From: Candidatus Mycobacterium wuenschmannii
GTDB lineage: Bacteria; Actinomycetota; Actinomycetes; Mycobacteriales; Mycobacteriaceae
DNA: 64,000 bases
Direction of reading: 5' to 3'
Assembly: GCF_030252325.1 (NCBI RefSeq)
Contig: NZ_CP126981.1
Span: 992,001-1,056,000 of the forward strand
The notes beneath the pieces are model-generated. The model was not told where the DNA came from and made no database searches. It saw nothing but the letters and a program-made list of their open reading frames with translations. The translations under genes were made by a program, and so were the position numbers. This document shows, piece by piece, positions 41,500 to 55,401 of the stretch; the stretch's first letter is position 1, and every line of letters begins with the position of its first letter.

Positions 41500-44469
41500 A
41501 TGGATCTGAAGTTTTCGGCGCTCACGCGGCCAGTAGAACGCCTCGTGGCGACGGCTCAGAACGGCCTAGAGGTCCTGCGTCTGGGCGGGCTGGAAACCGG
41601 CAACTCCCCATCGCCGTCGCAGACGGTCGAGAGCACGCCGATGTACAAGCTTCGGCGGTACTACCCGCCGGACAGCCGGCCGGGGCATCCGCAAGCGGGC
41701 GAACCGGTGTTGCTGGTGCACCCGATGATGATGTCGGCAAACATGTGGGACGTCACGCGACAGGAGGGCGCGGTCGGCATCCTGCACGCCGCGGGGCTCG
41801 ATCCGTGGGTCATCGACTTCGGCTCGCCCGACGAGATCGAAGGCGGCATGCGCCGCAACCTGGCCGACCACATCGTTGCACTCAGTGAGGCGCTGGACGC
41901 CATCAACGACACCACCGGGCGCGACATCCACCTGATCGGCTATTCGCAGGGCGGGATGTTCTGCTATCAGGCGGCGGCCTACCGACGCTCGAAGAGCATC
42001 GCCAGCATCGTCACGTTCGGCTCCCCGGTCGATACCTTGGCGGCATTGCCGATGGGGCTGCCGCCCAACATCGCGCCCGGCGTCGCGACGTTCATGGCCG
42101 ATCACGTCTTCAACCGCCTGGACATCCCGGGTTGGTTGGCACGCACAGGTTTTCAGATGCTGGACCCGCTCAAGACGGCGAAGGCCCGCATCGACTTCGT
42201 CCGCCAACTCCACGACCGCGAGGCGCTGCTGCCCCGGGAGGCGCAGCGCAGATTCCTGGAGTCGGAGGGCTGGATCGCCTGGTCCGGGCCGGCCATCTCC
42301 GAACTGCTGAAGCAGTTTGTCGCGCACAACCGGATGATGACCGGCGGTTTCGCGATCAATAGTCAGTTGGTCACCCTGACCGACATCACCTGCCCGATCC
42401 TGGCGTTCGTCGGCGAGGTCGACGACATCGGTCAGCCGGCTGCGGTGCGCGGCATCCGTCGCGCGGCGCCCAACGCCGAGGTGTACGAATACCTGATCCG
42501 CACGGGACATTTCGGCCTCGTCGTGGGATCCAAAGCGGCACAGGAGAGTTGGCCGACCGTCGCGGATTGGGTGCTTTGGATTTCCGGCGACGGGAAGAAG
42601 CCCACCGACATCTTCCCGATGGCAGATCAGCCCGACGAGCCGACCGACCGCGGTGTCGCGCTCAGTTCGCGGGTGCTGCACGGATTGGGCGAGGCCTCCG
42701 AGGTGGCGCTGACCCTCGCTCGCGGGGCGGCCGACGCGCTGATTACAGCCAACAAGTCGATGCGCACGCTGGCGGTCGAGACCGCGCGGACGCTGCCGCG
42801 GTTGGCCCGACTGGGCCAGATCAACGACCACACGCGAATCTCGTTGGGCCGCATCATCGGCGAGCAGGCGCATGACGCGCCCAACGGTGAATTCCTGCTC
42901 TTCGACGGCCGGGTGCACACCTACGAGGCGGTCAACCGTCGTATCGACAACGTGGTGCGCGGCCTGATCGAAGTCGGTGTGCGCCAGGGCGAGCATGTCG
43001 GTGTGCTGATGGAGACCCGCCCCAGCGCGTTGGTCGCCATCGCCGCGCTGTCGCGGTTGGGTGCGGTCGCCGTGCTGCTGAAGCCCGACTCCGACCTGGC
43101 CGCCTCGGTGCGACTCGGGGGAGTAACCGAGATCATCACCGACCCGGCCAATCTGGAGACGGCGCGACAGTTGCCGGAACAGATTCTGGTTCTCGGCGGC
43201 GGTGAATCCCGCGACCTGCATCTGCCCGACGATGCCAACGTCATCGACATGGAGCAGATCGACCCCGACGCGGTCGAGCTGCCGGCCTGGTATCGGCCCA
43301 ACCCGGGGTACGCCCGGGACATCGCGTTCGTCGCGTTCAGCACCGCGAGTGGGCAATTGGTCGCCAAGCAGATCACCAACTATCGGTGGGCGCTGTCGGC
43401 GTTCGGCACCGCCTCGACCGCCTCGTTGGACCGCACCGACACCGTGTACTGCCTCACGCCCTTGCACCACGAGTCGGCGCTGTTGGTGAGCCTCGGCGGG
43501 GCCGTGGTCGGCGGCACCCGAATAGCGTTGTCGCGCGCGCTGCGTCCGGACCGCTTCGCCGCGGAGGTCCGTCAATATGGCGTCACCGTCGTCTCCTACA
43601 CCTGGGCGATGTTGAGCGATGTCATCGACGACCCGGAATTCGCATTGCACAGCAATCACCCGATCCGGTTGTTCATCGGCTCCGGTATGCCGACCGGCTT
43701 GTGGCAGCGCATCGCCGACGTATTCGCGCCCGCACACGTCGTCGAGTTCTTCGCGACCACCGATGGTCATGCGGTGCTGGCCAACGTCTCCGGCGCCAAG
43801 ATCGGCAGCAAGGGTCGGCCGCTGCCCGGTGCCGGACGCGCCGAATTGGGCGCCTACGACGCCGAACACGACCTGATCCTGGAGAACGAACGCGGCCTGG
43901 TGCGCATCCCGGAGCCCAACGAAGTCGGCGTGCTGTTGGCCGAACCGCGCGGGCCGATCGACCCGACCGCATCCGTCAAGCGCGGGGTTTTCGCGCCGGC
44001 CGACACCTGGATCTCTACCGAGTACCTGTTCCGGCGCGACACCGACGGCGACTTCTGGCTGGTGGGCCGGCGCGGATCGACCGTGCACACCGTCCGCGGT
44101 GTCGTGTACTGCGAGCCGATCACCGATGCGCTCGGGCTGATTCCGGCCGTCGATCTCGGGGTGACCTACGGGGTCACCATCGACGGCCATCAGGTCGCGG
44201 TGACCGCGCTGACAACGCGCCCGGGGGCGACGATCACCGCCGCGGATCTCACCGAAGCCGTCGCCGCGATGCCGTTCGGGCTGGGACCGGACATCGTGCA
44301 CGTGGTGCCGCAGCTGTCGCTGAGCGCGACCTATCGCCCCACCGTCAGCGCCCTGCGTGCGGCCGGTATCCCCAAGGCGGGTCGGCACGCCTGGGTGTTC
44401 GACGCCGACACGGGCCAGTACCGCCGCCTGACCGGGCCGGCCCGTGCGGAATTATCTGGTACACAATGA
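41500..44469 (+). CDS. Bifunctional lipase / long-chain acyl-CoA synthetase-like protein, Rv1683-like
   Basis: A 989-residue fusion; ATG 41500 follows GAGGGAG, and the longer upstream frame is antisense to the ABC-F gene. Residues 1-370 are a PhaC/lipase-like alpha/beta hydrolase with GYSQGG (Ser near 149), acid region FVGEVDDIG and His in RTGHFG. Residues about 450-980 are AMP-binding-enzyme-like, but the A3 loop reads AFSTASGQLVAKQI instead of TSGTTGxPKG, and the later motifs are weak. The M. tuberculosis protein (about 999 residues) is reported to handle triacylglycerol. The lipase half is probably active; the ligase half may be altered. It overlaps the next gene as ATGA. Confidence 0.85.
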   Translation: MDLKFSALTRPVERLVATAQNGLEVLRLGGLETGNSPSPSQTVESTPMYKLRRYYPPDSRPGHPQAGEPVLLVHPMMMSANMWDVTRQEGAVGILHAAGLDPWVIDFGSPDEIEGGMRRNLADHIVALSEALDAINDTTGRDIHLIGYSQGGMFCYQAAAYRRSKSIASIVTFGSPVDTLAALPMGLPPNIAPGVATFMADHVFNRLDIPGWLARTGFQMLDPLKTAKARIDFVRQLHDREALLPREAQRRFLESEGWIAWSGPAISELLKQFVAHNRMMTGGFAINSQLVTLTDITCPILAFVGEVDDIGQPAAVRGIRRAAPNAEVYEYLIRTGHFGLVVGSKAAQESWPTVADWVLWISGDGKKPTDIFPMADQPDEPTDRGVALSSRVLHGLGEASEVALTLARGAADALITANKSMRTLAVETARTLPRLARLGQINDHTRISLGRIIGEQAHDAPNGEFLLFDGRVHTYEAVNRRIDNVVRGLIEVGVRQGEHVGVLMETRPSALVAIAALSRLGAVAVLLKPDSDLAASVRLGGVTEIITDPANLETARQLPEQILVLGGGESRDLHLPDDANVIDMEQIDPDAVELPAWYRPNPGYARDIAFVAFSTASGQLVAKQITNYRWALSAFGTASTASLDRTDTVYCLTPLHHESALLVSLGGAVVGGTRIALSRALRPDRFAAEVRQYGVTVVSYTWAMLSDVIDDPEFALHSNHPIRLFIGSGMPTGLWQRIADVFAPAHVVEFFATTDGHAVLANVSGAKIGSKGRPLPGAGRAELGAYDAEHDLILENERGLVRIPEPNEVGVLLAEPRGPIDPTASVKRGVFAPADTWISTEYLFRRDTDGDFWLVGRRGSTVHTVRGVVYCEPITDALGLIPAVDLGVTYGVTIDGHQVAVTALTTRPGATITAADLTEAVAAMPFGLGPDIVHVVPQLSLSATYRPTVSALRAAGIPKAGRHAWVFDADTGQYRRLTGPARAELSGTQ

Positions 44470-44696
44470 CATTCGGAGTTCACGTGCTCGACGAGACGCT
44501 GTTGGCGATCCTGGTCTGTCCGGCCGATCGCGGTCCACTGCTACTGGTCGACGAGGTGCTCTACAACCCCCGGCTACGACGGGCGTACCGCATCGAGGGC
44601 GGCATCCCGGTGCTGTTGATCGACGAGGCGATCGAGGTCGACGACGCCGAGCACGACCGCCTCACGGCGCAGGCAGGTCCGGCAACTCCCCGGTGA
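44466..44696 (+). CDS. Trm112-like small protein (UPF0434), Rv1684-like
   Basis: A 76-residue protein starting at ATG 44466, which overlaps the previous stop as ATGA. LLAILVCPADRGPLLLVDEV and IEGGIPVLLIDEA match the Trm112/UPF0434 zinc-ribbon-like family, although only one of the usual cysteines is visible. Members activate methyltransferases or have unknown roles. Its last 35 bases overlap the end of the convergent tetR gene. Confidence 0.8.
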   Translation: MTFGVHVLDETLLAILVCPADRGPLLLVDEVLYNPRLRRAYRIEGGIPVLLIDEAIEVDDAEHDRLTAQAGPATPR

Positions 44697-45285
44697 GGTA
44701 GCGCTGCAGGTTGGGCGCGATGGTGTCGGCGATCTGTTGTGCGGTCAGCGACGCGAACGGCTCCAGTCGCAGGATGTAACGGGCCATCACGACGCCCACC
44801 AGTTGCGAAGCGACGAACTGGACCCGGGTGGTGCCGCTTCCCGGCGGATCGTCAACGCGCGGAGCCACTTCCGCTCCGACGACATCCTGGATAAAGCTTC
44901 GGAACAGGTTGACCTCGGTGCCCGCCAGGATCGAACGCAGCGTGGCGATGAAGCTCGCGCCGACCTCGGAGTCCCACAGCGCCAACAACGTCGACGCGAT
45001 GTGGTGGCCGAGTTCGTCGACCGGCACCTCGCGCAGCGGACCGATCACGTCCATCGGGTTGATCGGGATGTGAATCGCCGCCGCGAACAGTTGTTCCTTG
45101 GTGCCGAAGTAGTGGTGCACCAGCGCCGAGTCGACGCTCGCGGCGGTGGCCACCGCCCGGATCGAGGTGTTACTGATTCCGTTGCGGGCGAACAGCTCTC
45201 GAGCGCTGTTCAGAATGCGCTCACGGGTGTTCGAGCTGCCGGCCGGCCGGCCGGGCTTCTTGCGGGCAGACTTGGCTGTCGTCAC
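44662..45285 (-). CDS. TetR-family transcriptional regulator, Rv1685c-like
   Basis: A 207-residue regulator. A basic tail (KSARKKPGRPAGSS) is followed by the TetR DNA-binding domain: TRERILNSARELFARNGISN and then VHHYFGTKEQLF. The C-terminal ligand domain is of TetR type. GTG 45285 is chosen because it overlaps the permease stop as GTGA and gives the same length I recall for Rv1685c; the longer open frame upstream is permease shadow. It is the last gene of an ATPase-permease-TetR operon and probably represses it. Confidence 0.88.
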   Translation of the reverse strand: MTTAKSARKKPGRPAGSSNTRERILNSARELFARNGISNTSIRAVATAASVDSALVHHYFGTKEQLFAAAIHIPINPMDVIGPLREVPVDELGHHIASTLLALWDSEVGASFIATLRSILAGTEVNLFRSFIQDVVGAEVAPRVDDPPGSGTTRVQFVASQLVGVVMARYILRLEPFASLTAQQIADTIAPNLQRYLTGELPDLPAP

Positions 45286-46100
45286 GGCGTCTGCCGTCGC
45301 AGCGTCGCCGCGGCCAGGCACAGCGCCGAAACGGCGAAGCCCAGAACGACGGCAATGTCGCGCACCGCCACACCGGTCAGTTCGGAATGCGCGCCGACTT
45401 GCTGCAGTGCTTCCAGCGCATAGCTGGCGGGCAGGACGTTGCTGATCCATTCCAGCCATGTCGGCATCAATGCCCGCGGCGCGATGATGCCCGCCAGCAG
45501 TAGTTGCGGCACCATCACCAGCGGGATGAACTGGACGGCCTGAAATTCCGTGCGCGCGAACGCGCTACACAGCAACCCCAGCCCGACACCGAGCACCGCG
45601 TTGACGACCGCGATCACGAAAACCCACAACGGACTGCCCGCCGTGTCGAAGCCGAGCAACCAGAACGACACCGCGCACGCCAGCGAGGCCTGCACCGCCG
45701 CGGCAATCGAGAACGCGGTCCCGTAGGCCATCAGCAGGTCGAGTCGGCGCAGGGGAGTGGTCAGGATCCGCTCCAGCGTTCCCGATGCCCGTTCCCGCTG
45801 CATGGTGATCGAGGTGATGATGAACATCAGGAACAGCGGGAACAGACCCAGCAGGATCAGGCACGCGTTGTTGAACGGCGTCGGCCCACCCGGTCGGTGC
45901 GGCGCATTCTCGAACATGAAATACATCAGCGTGATCACGAGAATCGGCACGAACACGATCATCGCGATGCTGCGCGGGTCCGCCCCGAGTTGTCGCAGGA
46001 TGCGAAAAGTAGTGGCGCCGAACGGTTTCAGTTGTCCGCTGAGCCCTACCCGGCTTTGCGCGTGATGATCGACAGGAACGCGTCCTCCAGCGATCGACAT
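45282..46100 (-). CDS. ABC-2 type exporter permease, Rv1686c-like
   Basis: A 272-residue membrane protein with six hydrophobic helices and the ABC-2 signature region GTLERILTTPLRRLDLLMAY. It is the membrane partner of the following ATPase gene product and should form a homodimeric exporter. ATG 46100 overlaps the ATPase gene by 55 bases; no ATG, GTG or TTG occurs again until Met47, where the M. tuberculosis annotation appears to start. The N-terminal helix VRILRQL to ALVITLMYFMF-like segment before and around Met47 favours the longer form. Confidence 0.83.
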   Translation of the reverse strand: MSIAGGRVPVDHHAQSRVGLSGQLKPFGATTFRILRQLGADPRSIAMIVFVPILVITLMYFMFENAPHRPGGPTPFNNACLILLGLFPLFLMFIITSITMQRERASGTLERILTTPLRRLDLLMAYGTAFSIAAAVQASLACAVSFWLLGFDTAGSPLWVFVIAVVNAVLGVGLGLLCSAFARTEFQAVQFIPLVMVPQLLLAGIIAPRALMPTWLEWISNVLPASYALEALQQVGAHSELTGVAVRDIAVVLGFAVSALCLAAATLRRQTP

Positions 46101-46798
46101 CCGGTGTCCTCTCGTAGTCGGGTCGGGGTGGTGTGCGCGACGAGGTGGCCCTCGCGCATGAGCAGCAGGTCACCGCAGTGGTCGGCCTCGTCCATGACAT
46201 GGCTCGACACCAGCAACGTGGTTCCGCCGCGCGCCAGGTCGGTGAATTGCTGCCACAGATCGGCGCGCAGCACGGGATCCAGACCCACCGTCGGCTCGTC
46301 GAGAACCAGTAACTCCGGTTGGCAGACGAGCGCACATGCCAGCGACACTCTGGTGCGCTGACCGCCGGACAGGTTGGCGCAGTAAGCGGTCTCGTGGTCG
46401 CCGAGGCCCACCCGGTCGACCGCGGTATCCGCCGCGTGCGAGTCGAAGCCGTACAGCGACGCGAAGTATCGGACGTTGTCGATGACCCGCAGGTCGTCGT
46501 AAATCGTCGGATCCTGCGGCACGTATCCGATTCGTTGACGCAGCCGCGCTGATCCCGCCGGCTCGCCGAGCACCTCAACCGAGCCCGCCGTGATCCGCTG
46601 GGTGCCGACAATGCTCCGGATCAACGTGGTTTTTCCGCAGCCCGAGGGTCCGAGCAGGCCGGTGATGCTGCCGCGGGCCACCCGCATGGAGAAATCGTGC
46701 AAAGCAGGTCGATGTCCTCGAACGACGCGCAGATGGCGGATGTCGATCGCCGCCTCGTGGCGGTGTGGAAAGAATTCATCAGTCGATGAAGTCATCAT
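46046..46798 (-). CDS. ABC transporter ATP-binding protein, Rv1687c-like
   Basis: A 250-residue single ABC cassette: Walker [11 protein letters not shown]-loop [11 protein letters not shown], signature [12 protein letters not shown], Walker [14 protein letters not shown], and switch His in SSHVMDEAD. It is of the DrrA/NatA exporter type. It is the first gene of the exporter operon. The start at 46798 lies 59 bases from the divergent mpg ATG, so the two share a promoter region. The exported substrate is unknown; drugs or lipids are usual for this class. Confidence 0.9.
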   Translation of the reverse strand: MMTSSTDEFFPHRHEAAIDIRHLRVVRGHRPALHDFSMRVARGSITGLLGPSGCGKTTLIRSIVGTQRITAGSVEVLGEPAGSARLRQRIGYVPQDPTIYDDLRVIDNVRYFASLYGFDSHAADTAVDRVGLGDHETAYCANLSGGQRTRVSLACALVCQPELLVLDEPTVGLDPVLRADLWQQFTDLARGGTTLLVSSHVMDEADHCGDLLLMREGHLVAHTTPTRLREDTGCRSLEDAFLSIITRKAG

Positions 46799-46857
46799 GT
46801 GATGAATATCCGCCCCGGCTCGTGCACTGTCAAGCGCCCGCGGGCAGAATCTGTGCG

Positions 46858-47469
46858 ATGGGCGCAGACGAGCTGGCGGTCGACCCCGTCGGCGCGGCGC
46901 ATCGACTGCTCGGCGCCACCCTCGTCGGACGCGGCGTCACCGCGACGATCGTCGAGGTCGAGGCATACGGCGGGGTCCCGGACGGACCGTGGCCGGACGC
47001 CGCAGCCCATTCCTACCGTGGCCCGACCGGGCGCAGCAGTGTCATGTTCGGGCCACCCGGCCGGCTCTACGCCTATCGCAGCCATGGCATCCACGTCTGC
47101 GCGAACGTGGTGTGCGCCACCGACGGTGTGGCGGCGGCCGTGCTGCTGCGCGCCGCAGCCATCGACACCGGGCTCGGTGTCGCCCGGTCGCGACGCGGAG
47201 CCGCGATAAAACCACGGGCGTTGGCACGTGGCCCGGGGAACCTCTGTTCGGCTCTGGGAATCACCATGGCCGACAACGGAATTGACTTGCTCGACGCCGA
47301 CAGCCCGGTGCGCCTCGAACTCAATGAGGCCGTGGAGGCGGTGTCCGGGCCGCGCGTCGGCGTCAGCCAGGCCGCCGATAGACCGTGGCGGCTGTGGATC
47401 GCGGACCGCCCGGAAGTCTCGTCGTATCGACGCAGCCCACGTGCTCCCGCGCCGGGTGCCAGCGACTGA
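46858..47469 (+). CDS. mpg: 3-methyladenine DNA glycosylase (AAG/MPG type)
   Basis: A 203-residue AAG-family glycosylase that removes alkylated purines in base excision repair. ATG 46858 gives the same length I recall for Rv1688. Conserved segments include VEVEAYGG (catalytic Glu region), [30 protein letters not shown] and [13 protein letters not shown]. No damage-inducible promoter motif was found upstream. Confidence 0.94.
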   Translation: MGADELAVDPVGAAHRLLGATLVGRGVTATIVEVEAYGGVPDGPWPDAAAHSYRGPTGRSSVMFGPPGRLYAYRSHGIHVCANVVCATDGVAAAVLLRAAAIDTGLGVARSRRGAAIKPRALARGPGNLCSALGITMADNGIDLLDADSPVRLELNEAVEAVSGPRVGVSQAADRPWRLWIADRPEVSSYRRSPRAPAPGASD

Positions 47470-47506
47470 CTCGGGCGCGGCGACCCTGCCGCATGGGAGA
47501 AGATTG

Positions 47507-48787
47507 GTGACTGTGAGCGCTGACATCATCGAAGAGCTGACCTGGCGTGGATTGATCGCACAGTCCACCGACCTGGACGCGCTGACCGCGGACGCCGCCG
47601 AGGGCCCGATCACGCTGTACGCCGGCTTCGACCCCACCGCGCCCAGCTTGCATGCGGGACACCTTGTGCCCTTGCTCGCGCTGCGTCGCTTTCAGCAGGC
47701 CGGGCACCGGCCGATCGTTCTTGCCGGCGGCGCGACCGGATTGATCGGTGATCCGCGAGAAACCGGCGAACGCACCCTCAACACCGCAGAGACGGTGCAG
47801 GAGTGGACCGGCCGGATCGGCGGCCAGCTCGAGCGCTTCGTCGACTTCGACAGCTCGCCGACCGGAGCCATTGTCGAGAACAACCTCGAATGGACCGGCG
47901 CGATGTCGGCGATCGAGCTACTTCGCGACGTCGGTAAGCACTTCTCGGTCAACGTCATGCTTGACCGCGACACGGTCAAGCGGCGGCTCGAGGGCGAGGG
48001 CATCTCGTACACGGAATTCAGCTACATGTTGTTGCAGGCCAACGACTTCGTCGAACTGCACCGGCGGCATCAGTGCGTGCTGCAGATCGGTGGCTCCGAC
48101 CAGTGGGGCAACATCATCGCCGGCGTGCGGTTGGTCCGCCAAAAGCTGAGCGCGTCGGTGCATGCGCTGACGGTGCCGCTGGTGACCGCTGCGGATGGAA
48201 CGAAGTTCGGCAAATCGACCGGCGGCGGCAATCTCTGGCTCGATCCCGAGATGACCAGTCCGTATGCCTGGTACCAATACTTCGTCAACACCGCGGATGC
48301 CGACGTCATCCGCTATTTGCGCTGGTTCACGTTCCTGACGGCTGAGGAGCTGGCCGAGCTCGAGGCGGTCACCGCCGAGCGCCCGCAGCAACGCGTGGCG
48401 CAGCGGCGGCTGGCACGTGAGCTCACGAACTTGGTACACGGCGAGCAGGCCACCGAGGCCGTCGAGCACGCCAGCGGCGCCTTGTTCGGCCGCGGGGAGC
48501 TCGAGCGTCTGGACGAAGCCACGCTGCGGTCCGCGCTGCGGGAGACCTCGATTGCCGAGTTGACGCCCGGCGGGCCGGCCGGGATCGTCGACCTGTTGGT
48601 CGCCAGCGGCCTAGCCGATAGCAAGGGCGCCGCACGGCGCACGATCGCTGAGGGCGGGGCCTACGTCAACAACGCGAAGATCGAGGCCGACGACTGGACG
48701 CCGCAGCCGAGCGACTTCCTCCACGGTCGGTGGCTCGTGCTGCGTCGCGGGAAGCGGAACATCGCCGGCGCCGAGCGCGTCGATTGA
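47507..48787 (+). CDS. tyrS: Tyrosyl-tRNA synthetase
   Basis: A 426-residue class I synthetase. The HIGH-type motif appears in [15 protein letters not shown], the tyrosine pocket in [14 protein letters not shown] and [12 protein letters not shown], and the KMSKS equivalent is [10 protein letters not shown]-terminal S4 RNA-binding domain ([20 protein letters not shown]) is intact. GTG 47507 is used after a GGGAGAAG site; GTG 47513 is also possible. The rRNA promoter begins 38 bases after its stop, with no intrinsic terminator between, so tyrS transcription may run into the rrn operon. Confidence 0.96.
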   Translation: MTVSADIIEELTWRGLIAQSTDLDALTADAAEGPITLYAGFDPTAPSLHAGHLVPLLALRRFQQAGHRPIVLAGGATGLIGDPRETGERTLNTAETVQEWTGRIGGQLERFVDFDSSPTGAIVENNLEWTGAMSAIELLRDVGKHFSVNVMLDRDTVKRRLEGEGISYTEFSYMLLQANDFVELHRRHQCVLQIGGSDQWGNIIAGVRLVRQKLSASVHALTVPLVTAADGTKFGKSTGGGNLWLDPEMTSPYAWYQYFVNTADADVIRYLRWFTFLTAEELAELEAVTAERPQQRVAQRRLARELTNLVHGEQATEAVEHASGALFGRGELERLDEATLRSALRETSIAELTPGGPAGIVDLLVASGLADSKGAARRTIAEGGAYVNNAKIEADDWTPQPSDFLHGRWLVLRRGKRNIAGAERVD

Positions 48788-48825
48788 TCTTGAGCTGACG
48801 TGAAACACGCCCTCTAGCAGCCTGT

Positions 48826-48854
48826 TTGACTCCAAGTTTCCTGTCACGTAACTT
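48826..48854 (+). promoter_or_regulatory. rrn operon promoter
   Basis: TTGACT (48826-48831), 17 bases, TAACTT (48849-48854), a strong SigA-like promoter just after tyrS. Only one such promoter is evident, as reported for rrnB of fast growers. The predicted start is near 48861. Confidence 0.78.
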
Positions 48855-48906
48855 AATCGAGTCGCTGCGACCCGGCCAGTCCGGAGAGCGCGGCGGCATC
48901 CCAGAG

Positions 48907-49014
48907 GGAAGAACCACTTCGGTGGTTTTCCTTCGACGTCCGCAGAGCGAGTGAGCGGCCTTGAGCCGCGGGTCTTGTTGCGCGGCCGGTGGGTGTTGTT
49001 TGAGAACTCAATAG
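48907..49014 (+). promoter_or_regulatory. rRNA leader: boxB-like hairpin and boxA antitermination element
   Basis: A hairpin at 48907-48931 (GGAA-g-AACCAC, loop TTCG, GTGGTT-TTCC) is followed at about 48996-49014 by TTGTTTGAGAACTCAATAG, the mycobacterial boxA region bound by NusB/NusE. The T-rich tract 49020-49170 leads to the 16S 5' end and should pair with spacer sequence for RNase III processing. Confidence 0.7.
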
Positions 49015-49170
49015 TGTGTTTGGTGGTTTTGTTTTTGTTGTTGTTTTTTGCCGTGCCCTCGTGTTTTTCCCGTTTGTGGGGGTGTGGTTTTTTGATGCCA
49101 GTTTTTGGTGTCTTTTTGTTTGGATCAGGTTTTTCTGATTGAAAATGTGCCCTGCCTGTGGGTGGGGGGT

Positions 49171-54167
<4,997 letters not shown>

Positions 54168-54256
54168 CAACCACAACCCAATGCAGCGCAAACCACTGCA
54201 CCCCACCACCAAAAACACCACCACACATTTCACACCCCAGAAACGGGTGAATAAAG

Positions 54257-54371
54257 TTACGGCGGCCACAGCGACAGGGAAACGCCCGGACCCATCCCGA
54301 ACCCGGAAGCTAAGCCTGCCAGCGCCGATGATACTACCCACCCGGGTGGAAAAGTAGGACACCGCCGAACA
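54257..54371 (+). rRNA. rrf: 5S ribosomal RNA
   Basis: TTACGGCGGCCACAGCGACA to CACCGCCGAACA, about 115 bases, closely matching the mycobacterial 5S; the ends pair as GGCGGC/GCCGCC-type helix I. It lies about 90 bases after 23S. Confidence 0.95.
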
Positions 54372-54382
54372 CACACAACACA

Positions 54383-54419
54383 CCCGTGCCCCCCAAAATC
54401 CTTGGGGGGCACGGGTTTT
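54383..54419 (+). terminator. Intrinsic terminator of the rrn operon
   Basis: CCCGTGCCCCCCAA, five-base loop, TTGGGGGGCACGGG: a perfect 14-bp stem followed by TTTT, twelve bases after 5S rRNA. Confidence 0.93.
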
Positions 54420-54440
54420 GTGCTTTATGCGCCAGCTCGA

Positions 54441-54794
54441 TCAGGACTTCGTCAACTGCCAGTCGATGGATCCGGCTGGCTCGTAGGAATGCGCGACCAG
54501 TGTGTCGGCATCCACGGTTTCCGATCCGTCCGCGGTAGTCGTGGTCCAGGTATTGCCTTGCCGATGGAATTCGCGTGTAAGGCTTGGACCGTCGCCAGGA
54601 ACCTCGCGAGATGTACAGTCCGCGCCGCACGAGGTGAACACCCAGGGGCGCACCGCACCGAGCGGAGCGATGTTGCCGCCTGTCACTTTCGCCGAATAAC
54701 TTCCGATAAGCGGATCGGCCGACGCCGAGCCGGCGAGCCCGATCGACGCGCCGACCATCACCGCCACCACGGCCGCACTACGCATGCACTTCAT
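54441..54794 (-). CDS. Small secreted protein, CGxxC family (copy A)
   Basis: A 117-residue protein with a clear Sec signal peptide (KCMRSAAVVAVMVGASIGLA, cleavage after GSASA). The mature part is about 90 residues, beta-rich, with PLIGSYSAKV, the pair in TSCGADC, and FHRQGNTWTTTT. The same order of features occurs in the two neighbouring small genes, so they are paralogues. No catalytic motif is recognised, and there is no lipobox. It is divergent from copy B across a 25-bp inverted repeat. The place after tyrS/rrn is where M. tuberculosis has lprJ. Confidence 0.75.
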   Translation of the reverse strand: MKCMRSAAVVAVMVGASIGLAGSASADPLIGSYSAKVTGGNIAPLGAVRPWVFTSCGADCTSREVPGDGPSLTREFHRQGNTWTTTTADGSETVDADTLVAHSYEPAGSIDWQLTKS

Positions 54795-54873
54795 CTATTC
54801 ATCACTTCCGTCTGGCCTTGAGGCCGCCGTCCAGGGGCCCCTCAAAACGCACACGGTATGCCCATCCGCAGCC

Positions 54874-54936
54874 CCGCTGATACAGGGATTTCCCTTGTGA
54901 AACTCAGAACTACAAGGGAAATCCCTGTATCAGCGG
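54874..54936. repeat. Perfect 25-bp inverted repeat between divergent secreted-protein genes
   Basis: Left arm 54874-54898 (begins CCGCTGATACAGGG) and right arm 54912-54936 are exact reverse complements with a 13-base spacer. Each arm contains AGGGA-N2-TCCCT, the two centres being 31 bases apart (three helical turns). There is no T-tract. It could be a double operator, a small palindromic mobile element, or a structured RNA. Confidence 0.88.
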
Positions 54937-55029
54937 AGCGCACTCGAGGAATAGCGTCGTGTCATCAAACGCTGAGGACCTGCAGTAATCCGCTACATGG
55001 ACCACTCGGCACGCGAAGGTGGGATCAGC

Positions 55030-55392
55030 ATGATGGCAATTGCGCGAGGACTCATTGCAAGTGTGGCCCTGGCCGGCACGTTGACAGCGCTGGCTTCCCC
55101 AGCGTCAGCGGACGTGGTCGGGGGCCCTTACACCGTGACCTACATCGACGGCGGGGGCGCGTTCAAACCAGGACAGAAAGCGCACTGGAACTTCTCCCAA
55201 TGCGGTCCGGACTGCATGCACGTGACCACGGGCGGCACGCTCGATATGGATTTGCGTCGGGAAGGCGGCGCTTGGAATGGCAACTGGGGTCCCAACAATT
55301 CCTGCACCGCCTCGTTGGACGACGGCTCGTTGTTTCTTACCGAAACATGTCCTAATTACCCCAACTTGACGGCCCAACTGAGCAAAGGCTGA
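55030..55392 (+). CDS. Small secreted protein, CGxxC family (copy B)
   Basis: A 120-residue secreted protein. ATG 55030 follows AAGGTGGG; an upstream ATG at 54997 has no such site. The signal peptide (IARGLIASVALAGTLTALAS) ends near PASA. The mature part has GGPYTVTYIDGG, then SQCGPDC and LRREGGAWNG, aligning with the CGxxC pattern of copies A and C. A second Cys pair (NNSC...ETC) is unique to this copy. Disulfide-stabilised and extracytoplasmic; function unknown. Confidence 0.75.
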   Translation: MMAIARGLIASVALAGTLTALASPASADVVGGPYTVTYIDGGGAFKPGQKAHWNFSQCGPDCMHVTTGGTLDMDLRREGGAWNGNWGPNNSCTASLDDGSLFLTETCPNYPNLTAQLSKG

Positions 55393-55401
55393 CGCCCGCG
55401 G

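Noticed and set aside
41566..44388. A 940-codon open frame on the minus strand opposite the Rv1683-like gene
   Set aside because: High-GC antisense shadow: His/Arg/Gly-rich, with no recognisable domain, while the plus strand encodes a conserved protein.
48907..48931. Hairpin after tyrS as a tyrS terminator
   Set aside because: It lies downstream of the rRNA promoter, so terminating there would block rRNA synthesis; it is better read as a boxB-like leader element.
54383..54419. Rrn terminator hairpin as an insertion-sequence end
   Set aside because: Stem, loop and following T-tract directly after 5S rRNA are fully explained as a terminator.
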